This document shows, piece after piece, positions 23,291 through 35,290 of a DNA stretch of 64,000 nt (position 1 is the first letter of the stretch; each line of letters begins with the position of its first letter). Below the pieces are notes generated by a model. It saw only the letters and a program-made list of their open reading frames with translations, did not search any database and was not told where the DNA came from. Position numbers and translations under genes: made by a program. Source of the DNA: Acanthosoma haemorrhoidale (taxonomy: Eukaryota; Arthropoda; Insecta; Hemiptera; Acanthosomatidae); NCBI GenBank assembly GCA_930367205.1, contig OV884015.1:37005288-37069287 (forward strand), given 5' to 3'.

Positions 23291-26200
23291 TTTGGGAGAG
23301 CATATGAAATGGTTAACTATTTCCTTGAAGTGACCTCATTTAAGATCGACCGACAAAGGCAGAAAAGAAACGTTGCATTTCACTTAACCTAATATCCTTG
23401 AAAATCAATACTTCCGCATCACTCTATTAATTTTATAGTTGGTGAGAACAAAATCGATGTGGTGACACTTTATGGAGAGGTAGGGTCATATGGTTGTCAC
23501 CATAGGGCTGAAGTCTAATTCCTAATTTCCTAATTCAAACATAAATTTCGTTTTCTTAGTCGGGTTTACTTTTTTTTATTTAAGTATCTACTCGTTTATC
23601 TTCGCGAGGCTGAGTTACACAGACCAGACCCATCCTTCAAAGTAAAAATCTTGGGAGCCGGGGATCAAAGTGAGTGCAAACAACTAGGGTGGATTTGATA
23701 CTAAATGAAAATACAACTTCAGCAACATAACCACAATCCGTCTTAATATTTATAGTATTAAGAACTCCTAGAGATACCTTATACACATTAATGGTTCCAG
23801 CATACGTTTTATTAATCTTTTATAGCAATACAGACTATTTAGGGCTGTTTGCGTATTTCAAAATTTGTCTGCAACCTCATTCGATAAAAGCGTCTTTTTT
23901 GTGTGTATTAATGTCAAGATATTGATGTCCCCAGTTTAGAAGTTCTTACTTCGTTAACCTCTGGCCCGTGGCTCTTAAAAATAAAAAAAATAGTAATTGC
24001 GAAACAAGATTCTCACTCTGATTCCACTTTTAAACTTAACTTCCGTCGTAGCTTAGTACAACTGACATACATATGTTAAAATAAATATTTGCTTCGTTAT
24101 AGCGAAATTTAATACAAATATGAAATTTAAAAAAAATAAAATTCAGTGCTACCTGATGTTTCATACAGACCTGGGAACAACATATTTCATAGGACATATG
24201 ATGTCATGTTTATAATTTCAACTGTAATTGGTCGTTGGTATCTAAGTAAGTCATGTTTGTATTAATTAATTACAATTGGTTACAAATAAAATATGATCTC
24301 TGTGTAGGAAGTTTTGTAACATTTACAAAGTAGCTTATTCAAAATACAAGTTTTAGTATCCCTCTTTTTTAATGCAGTTTTAATTCCTATTGTCGTCATT
24401 GGAGCTAATACATATAGGAAATAAACAATATTGATCCAATAACATTAAAGCAGTAAAAAAGCAATATGGTTTTAGTTTGTAGATTTTATTTGATTTCCTT
24501 CAAAACGACTGATCGGATTTTTTTTTGTAATGAAACTGATTTTTTTACTGATTTGCATTTCTTAAAATTATTTTATTTTACAGTAAAAAAAAAACATTTG
24601 ATATTAATTTGATAGACCTGTTAGCTGTGAGTGTGTTATTAGCCGTGTGTAAAGATTTCTCTGACTTTACAGTTCTCGCGTATGTATAAACACCGACCTC
24701 CTTTTCTTACAAAGACTTGAAGAAGATATACAAGTTATGCCGAAACGGTGTCCATTAACATGTTTTATGAAAACCCAACTCTCCTTCATCAACCTAAGTC
24801 AAACTTGCTAACATTTTTCCGATAATTTATGCCATTTAAACTGTATTTAATGCTAGTTTTCATTATTTTATATTTTACAACTAGTCTTCATGTAAACGAA
24901 ATTGCTATAGCTTATTCAAATGTCTTCCTCCTCAATATTATTGGATGCTATATTGGAAGCAACTACTTAAATTTGTTGTTCAGCCTTTGATTCTTCATTT
25001 TAGCCATAAACAATTTAATTATATTGTTTATATTGTTTAAAAACATGCAACCAATTGACGTATACAATTATACATATTAAAAGTTCATTGGCTTTATCTT
25101 AACAATTTATATTGTTCTCAGGTATATTTAAAATAAAAACTAATATATTTTAGATCAGTTCAAGCACCAACACATTTGATAAAAAAAGCAATACTGTCAA
25201 TTTACAAATAACTTGTTTGATATAAATTAATTCTGCTGCAGGACATAATTCAGAACGACTAGGCGTGAACTGCCAACCACAGCAACTCTTTTGGAGCTCA
25301 ACACCCGCCCAATTGAAATAACAACTGGATGGGGCAAATAATCCAGTTTGTAAACGTTTCTATTGAAAAATTTAAATAGAATTACCACATATTTTTTGAT
25401 TTGTTGAAACAAAAAAAAAAATGACTTGGGATTACAACAAAAAAATTACCTTAAAAATAAGTATATTTTTGCACATATCCATCACATTAATTTAAAAAAT
25501 AATTCTCCAAAACATTAAGGAAACTTTTTGATAGAGGAAATATAATTATATATGTAATATAGTCTAATGCTAATATTTTTTCAAGTATAAAAAAATTTGT
25601 ACATTTAGAAAGTTTATATAAATTTATGTACAAATACATCACAAAATAATCGAGTTCTTAAAAATAATGCACTATAACTTTATACATCGATTTACAACTA
25701 AGCCCCTTCTAGATGAATTATTTATACTTTATGGAAAACCAGATATTTATTACACAAAGCCATTGCTTAAATGTTTTCTACCTTCGAAAACTAAAAAAAA
25801 AACTCATTAAGAATTTTATTATTTATGTGTTGTATTGAGAAAAATAAATTTTCTGAGAAGGGGCCTTAAATCAAATAGTTATTTTTATTAGTTGAACCTT
25901 TTTGGTCCCATACAATAGTCGTATATACATATCCTTTTGGCATGCAGTATTTATCATAATGCCCAACAACTGATTAAGTGTTAAAACGAAAATTGCACTT
26001 TATTTCTACACTACATAAAATCAAGAGTCATAAAAATATAACAAATATTAGAGGATTCAAACCTAGTATCTAATTATGCTTACCGAAAAACAAACAAATA
26101 GAGATCAGTCTAAGAGACGAGCATAACATAAAAATATCGTAAACCTAGGGAAGGGATAACGTTACATTAAACTATCAAATAAATTACAATAGTTGAAAAC

Positions 26201-26397
26201 AAATCATCGAAAATGATGAATAAGATTATATAGTAATACAATTTATAACGGTTCGATTTATACAAGAGGGATGTCAATCGTCTTCCAAATCATGAAATAT
26301 TTTAAAAGTTTAATCTGAAGGAAAAAACAATTTTAGTGTAAAATAAATTAATATTTTGAAGATAATCAATATGGGATCCTTGTTCATATGGGTCGAT
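23291..26397. other. Non-coding AT-rich 3' flank
   Basis: No supported gene. The open frame on the minus strand at 25227-25412 is short and low in information. The part next to the zinc-finger gene may include alternative 3' UTR sequence. Confidence 0.5.
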
Positions 26398-26422
26398 TTT
26401 ATTAACTCCGCTAGGGTTTATT
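26398..26422 (-). terminator. Candidate polyadenylation signals of the odd-skipped gene
   Basis: Two AATAAA hexamers on the minus strand (plus-strand TTTATT at 26417-26422 and 26398-26403) are the first ones met downstream of the stop codon at 26790. They give a 3' UTR of roughly 370-410 nt. Other signals further downstream are possible in such AT-rich sequence. Confidence 0.4.
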
Positions 26423-26789
26423 CAGAAAAAAATACTTCGTAGGTGGGTAGCGTTCGATCGAGAGTTTAAATATTGATTAAAATTAAGGCATTTCACAAGG
26501 AAGCTTTTTTAGTTCTACAAAGCATATTGCTTGTTTCAGTTATCACATTGCAGTTTTAGCTTTCCTTGAGGAAAACACCTCACAATTTTGATAACTATGG
26601 GAAAATTCGCTCCTTCGGAATATGAACAGACTATCGTACAGGAGTTGTAATGATTGCACAGGTATTACGGCAGTTAAAATTAAAACAGCAGTCTAAAACA
26701 TATTTAGATCTCATCACTTCCTTCAGAGTAAGAAGTTCACGAACCATCATAGCCTCATCGCTCAACGGAAGTGCGTCAACATCTGCGCA
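26423..26789 (-). other. Probable 3' UTR of the odd-skipped gene
   Basis: The interval between the TGA at 26790-26792 and the first AATAAA signals. No transcript evidence is available from sequence alone. Confidence 0.4.
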
Positions 26790-27099
26790 TCATGCGGGTT
26801 TGTCAGGAGCCGGATCAAGCGCCGCAGACCCCAAGTTGTGGGTGAGGCTGTGCCGCCGCAGGTCGCAGTTTCGCCGGAACACTTTGCCGCATGAAGGGCA
26901 GTTGTATGGCTTGATATCCGTGTGGGTGAGGAGGTGCGTCTTGAGGTTGGACCTCTGGTTGAAGGATCTGCTACAGACGGGACACTTGTGGGGTGACTCT
27001 TCCAAGTGCAGGATCTTGTGCACCGCTAGTGTCCTAGATTGGCAGAAACCTTTGCCGCACTCCGTGCATTTGAACGGTTTTTCCTTGCTGTGGATGTAC
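26790..27099 (-). CDS. odd: Odd-skipped family zinc-finger transcription factor, 3'-terminal coding exon
   Basis: This exon encodes 102 residues to a TGA. The first base completes a split codon (phase 2). Three complete C2H2 fingers follow the last His of a preceding finger (YIH): C11/C14/H27/H31, C39/C42/H55/H59 and C67/C70/H83/H87. The blocks [39 protein letters not shown] and [18 protein letters not shown] are near-invariant hallmarks of fingers 3-5 in the Odd-skipped/OSR family. These nuclear DNA-binding regulators act in segmentation, leg-joint and gut or kidney development. Only 15 residues follow the final His, as in short family members, so Bowl (long C-terminus) is less likely; odd versus sob cannot be decided. 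The exon holding fingers 1-2 is not visible in the window. The plus-strand open frame across it (26650-27138) is a shadow. Confidence 0.93.
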
Positions 27100-27115
27100 C
27101 TGCAACAGAAATCAA
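27100..27115 (-). promoter_or_regulatory. Splice acceptor of the odd-skipped terminal exon
   Basis: The minus strand reads TTTCTGTTGCAG directly before the exon. The phase leaves the family's DHR-YIH junction intact, because one base completes the Arg codon. Confidence 0.85.
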
Positions 27116-28092
27116 AATATGTATCTATGAGAAAATAATGGAATTGACAAATATCGTAATATTAGAAGAAAGTCAGGGGTGTGCTCATTTCATATAGAAG
27201 AACCTCCAATGAAGGCTACCTTGGAAATAGATTGTTCAGGTGGGTAGGGATCCAAGTTGCAACCAGGATGAAGGTAGAGGACTTAAAAAACCAATAAAAG
27301 TTCGAACAATAGGTAAAAACTACACGGATCTACTATCAACATACGTCAGGAGGATCGTAAATAATGAAGGCAATAATGCGTCGCAATTAAACCACTTACG
27401 GCAACAGGAAAGACTGGCTGGTTTTATTGAGTCCTCTCTATATGTGGATACACGTGTCAGCTTGAATCAGATATGTTCAAGGTTCCTTAAATTTTTAATA
27501 ATAAATTAATTAATAAAATATTATTTATTGTATTTAAGAGCTTAGTTGGTGCCTCTTGATGGGAAACAATAATGAACGCAGAAGGAGGATGGAGGTAGAA
27601 ATAAATGGATGTGTTTGAGACCACAACTAAGAAAAGGTTGGAATGGGACGGCCCATCCGATCTGAGGTCCACATGTTCCTTAAGATGTACTACTACTAGA
27701 TTGAAAACCAAGAAAACGCGACAGTTCAAACTCTTGAATTAACATATTCCGCTTCTGGTCACGGTATGAAAGAAGTAGATGATATGGATAGAGAACATTG
27801 ATGAAGAATTTGGCTGAAGAATACTTAATTACTGAATAAATTCTTTCAGATATTAAAGAAAGAAAATTTTAAGAAATCACGACCTAATCATACTATTTTT
27901 CAGCAGTTCGACTGTAAATACTATTGTATCTCACAAGGATGCTTTTGAAATCCTGTTTTATATACGGTATGCATTTATAATGTTTGGTTTTAATAACAGT
28001 AATTTGTTATTGTTCTTAAGATCTTAAATGGATTTAAAAAAAAGAAAACATCTTATGCAGTTAAAATTTACTTGATCAAACTAGTGATATAT
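27116..28092. other. Probable intron, nothing else recognised
   Basis: Lies directly upstream (minus strand) of the zinc-finger exon. The open frames at 27240-27509 (plus) and 27487-27729 (minus) have no recognisable domain, and neither encodes the missing fingers. Confidence 0.5.
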
Positions 28093-28207
28093 TTGCTTCA
28101 TGATACGAGCAATGTTAATAGGACCACCAAAGTTGAAAATTGATTTTATACAAATAAATTAACCTATCCTAGAGTCTCCTATCCAGGAGAATCATTGGGT
28201 TTCTCTC
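28093..28207 (+). repeat. Duplicated non-coding element, short copy
   Basis: Second copy of 23075-23260, in the same orientation, about 1 kb on the other side of the odd-skipped exon. Shared landmarks are the 21-bp identical block at its left end, AAATTGATTTTA, AATAAATTAAC and GAGAATCATTGGGTT. About 70 bp present in the long copy are missing. Confidence 0.75.
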
Positions 28208-28859
28208 CGGCAATGCTGAACACTTCGGCTGTCTTGGAAGTGTAGCTCCTTCCAAGTATTTTAATTAAGTGTGGGCTTGCAAAAACACTTGTAAACTTAA
28301 AAATAAATATAAACCATTTGCGAAAAGACAATGTCAAATTTATTATATATGTAGTCTATAGTGCCTTCACCGCTTAACCATTGGCTTAATATATTTTAAT
28401 TTTTCAGATCTTAAAAAATAAAATAAAAGTCAGGATGTCTTTTTTATTGGGTCTATTCGAAATAATCTTTTTTTTTTCTTTGAATTCTGGGCACTCCTGG
28501 ACTGTGCATTCCAATGATCTTGGTTCTGTGCAAAGTTTCTAAGTTGGTGGGAGCAGTCGACGCAGTTTCAACTCTTTGTTTCAACTCAGATTCCTGTCTG
28601 AGGTCTTACATATGATGACGTCCTTTATGATTAATAATAGTGCTTCCATTGTATCTTGGTTCGCAAGAAAACACAACAATAAAGAAGCAACAAAAAATGA
28701 ACATTTTTACCCAAGACGATTGGGGTTGTCTGAAGTCAAAACCTGAATAAGATAATGATTATTTTTTGCATCGTTCAAGCAAATACATTTCAAAAAATGG
28801 TCCTTATGTTTGACTTGAGGATGTTTAAATTGAAGTAATTAAATAATCGCCTTTACAAT
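28208..28859. other. Non-coding stretch
   Basis: Nothing recognised. Confidence 0.5.
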
Positions 28860-29220
28860 GGGACAGCCGCACACTGTGCTTTGGGACTGCACCCAGCTAA
28901 AACAAACAAAACCATCTCGAGATATATCATTGATCTGTTAATGGTCCTTTGACGATGAGGTTACGAAGGTGGCCAAGGAGTCGAAAATAAAAGACGTAGA
29001 TACAGGATGAGTTGCACGGCGATGAATGATATCACTGAAACTAATCACCAATCATCCCATGATCATTAGCCACGGCCCACCTCCTCCCAACATCACTAAT
29101 ATAATCAAACATTTTATCACTATTATAATTAGCGAGTCTATTATTTCATCGGGGTCATTTATCACCGATCATGATACATCACCGTTCAAAATACATATAT
29201 GACCAGTTCATGTAAGCATC
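28860..29220. promoter_or_regulatory. Candidate cis-regulatory block in the presumed intron
   Basis: This GC-richer block has no long open frame. It holds a dense run of homeodomain-type cores (CTAATCACCAATCATCCC, GATCATTAGCC, TATAATTAGCGAG) and TTTATCACCGATCATGATAC. The cluster resembles an insect developmental enhancer. Function is inferred only. Confidence 0.35.
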
Positions 29221-29573
29221 AGTAGTAAACATAATTATTAGAAGAGTTTACATCAATTATGTAAAGCGTATTTTTCGACGTATACATTACGACACTAAAT
29301 ACGTAGAAAGTGAAGAAACTGCGAGCTTATAAGTAAGCTTACGTGAATAATTGTGTAAAGTTTGTTGTGATTATTTTTAATGAGCTCATATTGTATTAAG
29401 CTTATTATAATTTTACTACGCCGAAATAGTATGATTTATATTCGACTATCTGCTTTCACCAGCCTTTGGTAGGGTATGGACAGATATTGCTTAGGTACAG
29501 AGAAAGAGAGTTCATATCGGCAGGGTTCTCTCTCTCGCTTGACAAGCTTAGTTGGCAGTTACCTGGATATTAA
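29221..29573. other. Non-coding stretch
   Basis: No gene. A GAGAGAA / TTCTCTCTCTC inverted pair lies at about 29500-29537 just ahead of the open frame that follows. Confidence 0.45.
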
Positions 29574-30071
29574 AGAGGTTTGGCTTTTTTTGGTTACAAA
29601 TTAAAAAAAATTGAAGGGCCTATATTCGTAAAGAGGATTAACGGTCTATATTACTTTTGTGCGAATACGGGTTTTCGATTTAATAACGACATACGAGCAT
29701 GTCTTACACGTTCCTTACGTAATTTCAACAAAGCCCGTTGTTCCAACCATAGAACTCCTCATTCCAGATGTGTAATGTGGCATAGCAACGAAATCTGTTG
29801 GTTTCTTCAGAAACTTAATTACCCTATCCTAAAACTTAAGTATAAAATAGACATAGATGGTTATTCAGCCGAACCTACCAACTTCCTATTATATTTGAAC
29901 GATCTTGTTCAACTCGAATTTCCTTATCAACTAATAAAACATCCGAGTAATTGTAAGACCCCCAGTGTTCATTCTTACTCAGTACCACAGGAAGTACCAA
30001 TGGGTGTTACAATATTATTACATGAAAAGCGCAAAGCTTACGTTGTAGTCGGTGAATGGACATGGTATTAG
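29574..30071 (+). CDS. Unidentified open frame, possible exon or old coding sequence
   Basis: From a TAA at 29571 the frame is open for about 165 codons to a TAG at 30069, which is long for DNA this AT-rich. The amino-acid mix looks protein-like, with Trp, Cys and charged residues spread throughout (VMWHSNEICWFLQKLNY near the middle, VVVGEWTWY at the end), rather than low-complexity. No ATG lies near its start; the first is about 65 codons in. It would therefore have to be a 3'-terminal exon reached by splicing, an N-terminally broken gene, or a transposon fragment. A TTGGCAG acceptor-like site lies at 29552-29558. I recognise no family, and chance openness remains possible. Confidence 0.25.
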   Translation, partial: RGLAFFGYKLKKIEGPIFVKRINGLYYFCANTGFRFNNDIRACLTRSLRNFNKARCSNHRTPHSRCVMWHSNEICWFLQKLNYPILKLKYKIDIDGYSAEPTNFLLYLNDLVQLEFPYQLIKHPSNCKTPSVHSYSVPQEVPMGVTILLHEKRKAYVVVGEWTWY

Positions 30072-30880
30072 GTACAGTCATGTTGACCAACCACATGTAG
30101 ATGATACGATGTGGTTCTGCATTGATTGCAGTTTTTTTCGGTGGGTGGTTTTATTTATTATTTTTTTGTTGATATTAGTAGTAGTGGAAAGAATTTGAAT
30201 TTGTAACGTCCTACCCCCCCCCCTCCCTAGCCTAAAAACCAACTAACCAAGGTACTAGAGGAAGGAAAACTTGATTTTTACCGACTCCTGGTGCGGAATT
30301 GTCAAACTTGTCGACAACGTTTGATGTCGATAGTAAAATTAGTGCCGGTTTTTTTACATTACATTAACAATTGCCGACAATAAGTATCTGCGACCCCGGT
30401 TTAAACACGGCTTTAAAACTACAAAATTATTAATATTGACCCAAAACCCATTAAAAACTATAAAAAATTATTGTTATCATCATGAAATACGTAATTACGC
30501 ATATATTTGTTACGTATACAACCTATACGAAATCGTGAAATGCAAGTATAGCCACATAGAAGGTTGAAATCGTAGTTTCGTGAAAGTATAGTACCGTTGT
30601 GGAAAATTGTGTTTTAATTCAAATTGTTAAGAAACTAATTATCGCTACGATTAACCGGAATAATATCATTTTCCGAAAACCAAAAAAAGTCCAAAATTGT
30701 TGTTACCAAATATTGTGCTAGGGGGGAATACTGAATACTCACATTCTCCTTACTAGTATTAATATCTACAACATAAAAAGAAAACCTACCTGACCTGCAA
30801 TCATATGTCTATTTCTATTTTAGCTCCCCAGTGGCTGAACTATATGTTTGTCAAATAATCTTATAGTTTTTTTGCCCGTA
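30072..30880. other. Non-coding stretch
   Basis: Nothing recognised apart from a C-run near 30210-30225. Confidence 0.5.
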
Positions 30881-30891
30881 GGTAATTATAC

Positions 30892-30960
30892 CATTATCAC
30901 AATTACTTATAGCCCAAACAGGCATTTTATCTTAATAAAGTTGTTGTTAATTTAAAAAAA
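30892..30960 (+). mobile_element. 69-bp LINE tail with perfect 11-bp target-site duplication
   Basis: The insert reads ATTACTTATAGCC, then ATTTTATCTTAATAAAG, then an A-tail ending at 30960, the 3' terminus of the Jockey-clade LINE. GGTAATTATAC flanks it exactly on both sides (30881-30891 and 30961-30971). The hairpin variant matches the copy at 21284-21380. Confidence 0.88.
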
Positions 30961-30971
30961 GGTAATTATAC

Positions 30972-33900
30972 TTAATACCACTATTAACATTAGGAAATAA
31001 ATCTCTGCCTCTTCATCTGGCCTATTTGGATAATCTCAAATCTTTGTGAACTGGCTTTGACATTTTAATTCAGCATTGCTTTTACTCGAGAATGTATACA
31101 GCTAGGGCAGAAGAGATAACGGAAAGAGGTACAAAAGAATGGATTAGACCAATTAGTCTTAGTTCGATTCGACAGAAATTATAAGGTTAGACAATAAGGA
31201 GTTAGTTATTATTGGGCCGTTTAGACTGGGCGGACGGTAGTGTACGCCTGCGGTAACTAACCCGGGGGCCTATCTCACATAAATCCACTAGACTGGCCGG
31301 TCAACTCTCACGGTGTCTTCACACGCTAGCTAGCCATGAGCCAAACCCTGGCTGAGTCTTAATGACTTACAAATCGTCACGAAATAGCAAAATGATGGGA
31401 AAAAATAGTCTACAACCGACAAAAAAGGTATATAGTAACAATTATTAGCTGTGAAATACCAATCTGGTTGTTGAAATAAATTTTCACTAAATATAAAAGA
31501 TGGGTAAATATAGGAGGGGGCGGTCAGGTGCTCTTCTAATTAGTGGTTTTCTAAGTAAAGTAATTTGTTTTTGAAAAACCTAGTATGTTGTTTTACATGA
31601 AATATTCGACCACATATATAATATGAATATATATAAATACATTAATAGATAATAATATGTAACTATATATATGCATTGATTGAGTTAGGTGTGGGATATG
31701 GTTTGAAGCAAGAGGCACAATTCCAAAAAAAACTTATGAATTCTTCGAAGAAGCTGGAATCGATTAAAAAAAAAAACTTCTGACTGAGCATATCATTGTT
31801 ACTTTATTGGAGTCATCAAACATCATTCATATGACTATAATATGCTCAATCAAAGCTGCAAAATTTGTTTTTTTTGTCTTAAGATTGTTGCCATTTGGTC
31901 TATTTGTTTACTGTGTCTTAGCAGCCAAATTGAAAACGGGCTGGCTCAAGTTATTAAAAAATAAATAATGTGTTCCTGGTGTACAAATGAACCAGTACAA
32001 ATCTGTTCCTCTCATAAGTATACATGTACCAACAATTATTAATTATAGTATGTAATTTCAGTGCTTTCATAATTATTCGGCTCTGAAAAGTGATGAAATA
32101 CACTAAGAGACAATGGTTCAGTACTTCGTGAAGATGTGCTGTGGCTAATTAACTGTCATGGCAGGCAGAGATATGATATTGTTTATGTAAAAATTTCCAA
32201 CCTTATAATCGACTAATTTCCGGGACTCAAAAAATACATGAAGGCTTTAGCGATAAATAAGCAGTTTGTCTCCGTATACAACATGCTATCAAAAAAGCCT
32301 TAGCTCGTTAAATTACTAAGCATTGCAGATTAGAAAAAAAATATCTATATATTCACCTGTCACACCAGTACACTTGAACTATAAACAGTTATTAACATCG
32401 GTCACGGTACGATTTCGTTGTCAAAGTATATAATGAAAAGGGACCGACTCAGTCAACAACCCTGTTGTATTCCTTGGCGAGTTGTTCGTTAGCTGCGCCT
32501 ATTATTTTTACGTATATTTTTTGCATTGAACATTTTAAAGTATTTAAATCAGATCTCCTTTTTAAGGTGAAAATTATGGAAACCTTTCAATATAGCAGGA
32601 TTTCTGCTTCACACAGTGGGGAATATAAAACGCCGAAGGACCATTGGAGTATTAATAAACATTTGATATAGTCGCTCTAAATGAAAAAGTGATGTTAACT
32701 CAAAATGTCAATACCTTTCCCATAAAAAGTATGATAAAATTAGTTTCTGTTTCCCTCGAATTTTTCTCGTAAAATATATGGCTATCAATTAATTAGCAGC
32801 TTTTGCCCACACCTCACTTTATTAGTACTTTACCAAATATAATTTCTTTGACATTTTATTAGGTATAACAAATAAATAAATATAACGTAGAATAAGCATT
32901 ATTTATGGTGTATGACGACATAGAGTGGACTAAGAAATGACGCACTTCCTGTCTTTCCACAGCTTTATTGATTTCTACCCGACAGTTTTTGATTCATTGT
33001 CAAAGGTTCGAGCTGATGGTAACTATAGCGCTTGCCTATTAAGCGACCTCCGCGGAGAGACAGTAGGTGTGCTATCTCAAAGTATAAGCGTTAGTTATCT
33101 GGAACAGATCAAGCGGCGATATACATCTCAAATAAATAAACGAAAAGATAATATAACTAAAAAAAAAACCAAACAAAAAACGTTATAAATATAAAATAAA
33201 AATATTATGATTTATTCAAGGAGCTGGTTTTAAATGACGACTATAAAAACAAAAGGGGATATGGGATTTGTGGGTAGATTTGAGTTGGTGACAAGAGCAG
33301 CTCTGAGGTGGCCTGTGACATGGGCTGGGTTTATCGCCTACTAAAGCAGAATGTCACAGCTTCGGCCAACACTTTCTCTTCTCCAGTGGGGTCTTCCCTT
33401 CTCACTCATCTCCATGCATTACCTCCATATGCTTCTGCTATATATGCATACTTATTGTACATGTACATAAATTCTTTACATCTTCCTCGTAACAAGTAAT
33501 GAAACCTTTTGTCTGTTCAATGGTATTTTCATGCCTTCTATATCGCGATTAGAATGAGTTTGCTGATCGCAGGATTATTGCCCTTTCTAAATTAATTATT
33601 AATGAATACAATTTCCAATTATGAATCTAATAATAATTTTATAAAACTATAAATCAACGAAATGACATATATAGAACGCGCGGATACAAAATCGAGAGAT
33701 AAACTCATTCTCTTAACTACTGAAATAAAATTGCTTGATATCGTTTATCAAAGCAACTTCTTTTGATTTAGTAAAAAACATAACTAAACTGAATATTGCA
33801 GTTTCAATCAATAAAACCAAGTTATATAAGTGGAATATTGACCAAAACAAATATCGAAATGTGCTCGATTGTATAGACTAAAGTCTTTGAAGTTTTTTTA

Positions 33901-34359
33901 GTTCTTTTTACGTTACATTACATATAGTTAGCAGACGCCAGAGCACATATAAACTAAAACTACAATACAACTAATAAGTAAAACTAAAATATACACTTAT
34001 TTACATGAACGAGAACGGAAATAAAAAATCCTACGAGGTAGAGTTTGTTGTCTCTTGACCATAAAGAAAAATACAAAGATTCTCTAGTGTGAGATCTGTG
34101 TCAAAAAGTGGCACTATAATATTATATCTTATTGCAGTGGTTCTCTGACTTTAATCTCTTCTGAACAGTTAGGTGGCAGTCAAAATATTTCATAAATTTA
34201 CTGAGCTACAAATGAGAGAGTATATATCGGACAAGTGAATATGACACAATGAGGATTTACCTGTCGAGACTCAGAAACTACTTAACTAAGTATTACTAAA
34301 AAATGAAGAGATCTGAAAAATATTCATTGAGTACTACGAGTGTTCAAAAAAAAACTCAT
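30972..34359. other. Non-coding DNA
   Basis: No supported gene. A short GC-richer patch lies at 31210-31380. Open frames at 32465, 32937 and 33308 have no recognisable content. Confidence 0.5.
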
Positions 34360-34545
34360 CCCCACTTCACCTTGAGGGGTGATGAAGACATTGTCTCCAC
34401 CAGTTGGCGGAAGTCAGCTCGGAGTCTGAGGCTGTGAAATTGCGATTCCACAATTGGCTTCCATAAAGCTGACAATTGTACCTTTCGTTCCATCGCTTGG
34501 CACTTAGCTTGCTTTATGACTCAACGCTGTCATTTGAACATAACA
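34360..34545. promoter_or_regulatory. Small GC-richer block, weak regulatory candidate
   Basis: Balanced composition without an open frame. There is an inverted-type arrangement of CACAATTGGC and GACAATTGTAC motifs about 30 bp apart. Nothing more specific can be said. Confidence 0.15.
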
Positions 34546-35003
34546 TATTTACGCCTTCCTACTTACACAGCTGCTTCAAGGAAATCATTTCAAGTGAAAC
34601 TTCAAAGGGGCCGAATCGATGAGCAATAATTATAGTTGATACAAACCACATATTGTCGACTGTGAATGATAGCAGCTGAATATAAGCCAACAAATATAAT
34701 TGAAAATCTATAAAGAACCTATAAAAATTAATGACCACTATCAATTGTACCTTTTGATGAGAATTCTACCTCTAATACAAGTACTGCAAGATCGCACCAT
34801 ACTAAATCAAATATAGTTGAGAAGTGAAGGTGTCTAGTACAGTGTAAGTAGATAACCTTTCAAAAGGATATATTTCAGCCAAGAAAATAAAAAAAATAAG
34901 ATAGTCACGATCAATCAATCAAGACAGATCAATTTATATGAAAGAAAACATCATCCAAGAATTATTACTTCCTCTGATAATAAATATTCTTCAATTGTAA
35001 TTT

Positions 35004-35281
35004 TTTTTCTTCCAATATTATCCTTTATTGTGCTAAAATTACAATCTGCCTTATTAGGCAATAAGTAATTAAGATAAATTCTCTCATTCATACCATATTT
35101 ACAATTCATCATTCACTCGCTCATTCATACAATATTTACAAACAGCCCAGAGGCCTCCCAAATCCACATGCGAAAGAGAAAGTGGAGTCTTGGGAAGTCC
35201 CCCACGCTCCTCCGTCAGCCGCGTCACCGGATACGAGCCAGTGGAGGCTGACCAAGTGCGCAAGAGCCACAGACGCTCAGG
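35004..35281 (-). mobile_element. 5'-truncated LINE copy with 9-bp target-site duplication
   Basis: The minus strand carries the 3' UTR of the LINE, from CTGAGCGTCTGTGGCTC down to GCAGATTGTAATTTTAGC, AATAAAG and an A-rich tail. TTGTAATTT flanks it at 34995-35003 and 35282-35290. A segment of about 15 bp near 35166 is missing relative to the full-length copy. Confidence 0.85.
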
Positions 35282-35290
35282 TTGTAATTT

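Noticed and set aside
26650..27138. 162-codon plus-strand open frame over the zinc-finger exon
   Set aside because: It is antisense to the odd-skipped family exon and its translation has no domain.
31700..31765. Short stretch reading like a transposon protein fragment (FEARGTIPKKTYEFF)
   Set aside because: Too short to assign to a family, and it is bounded by stops with A-runs. No matching neighbouring segment.
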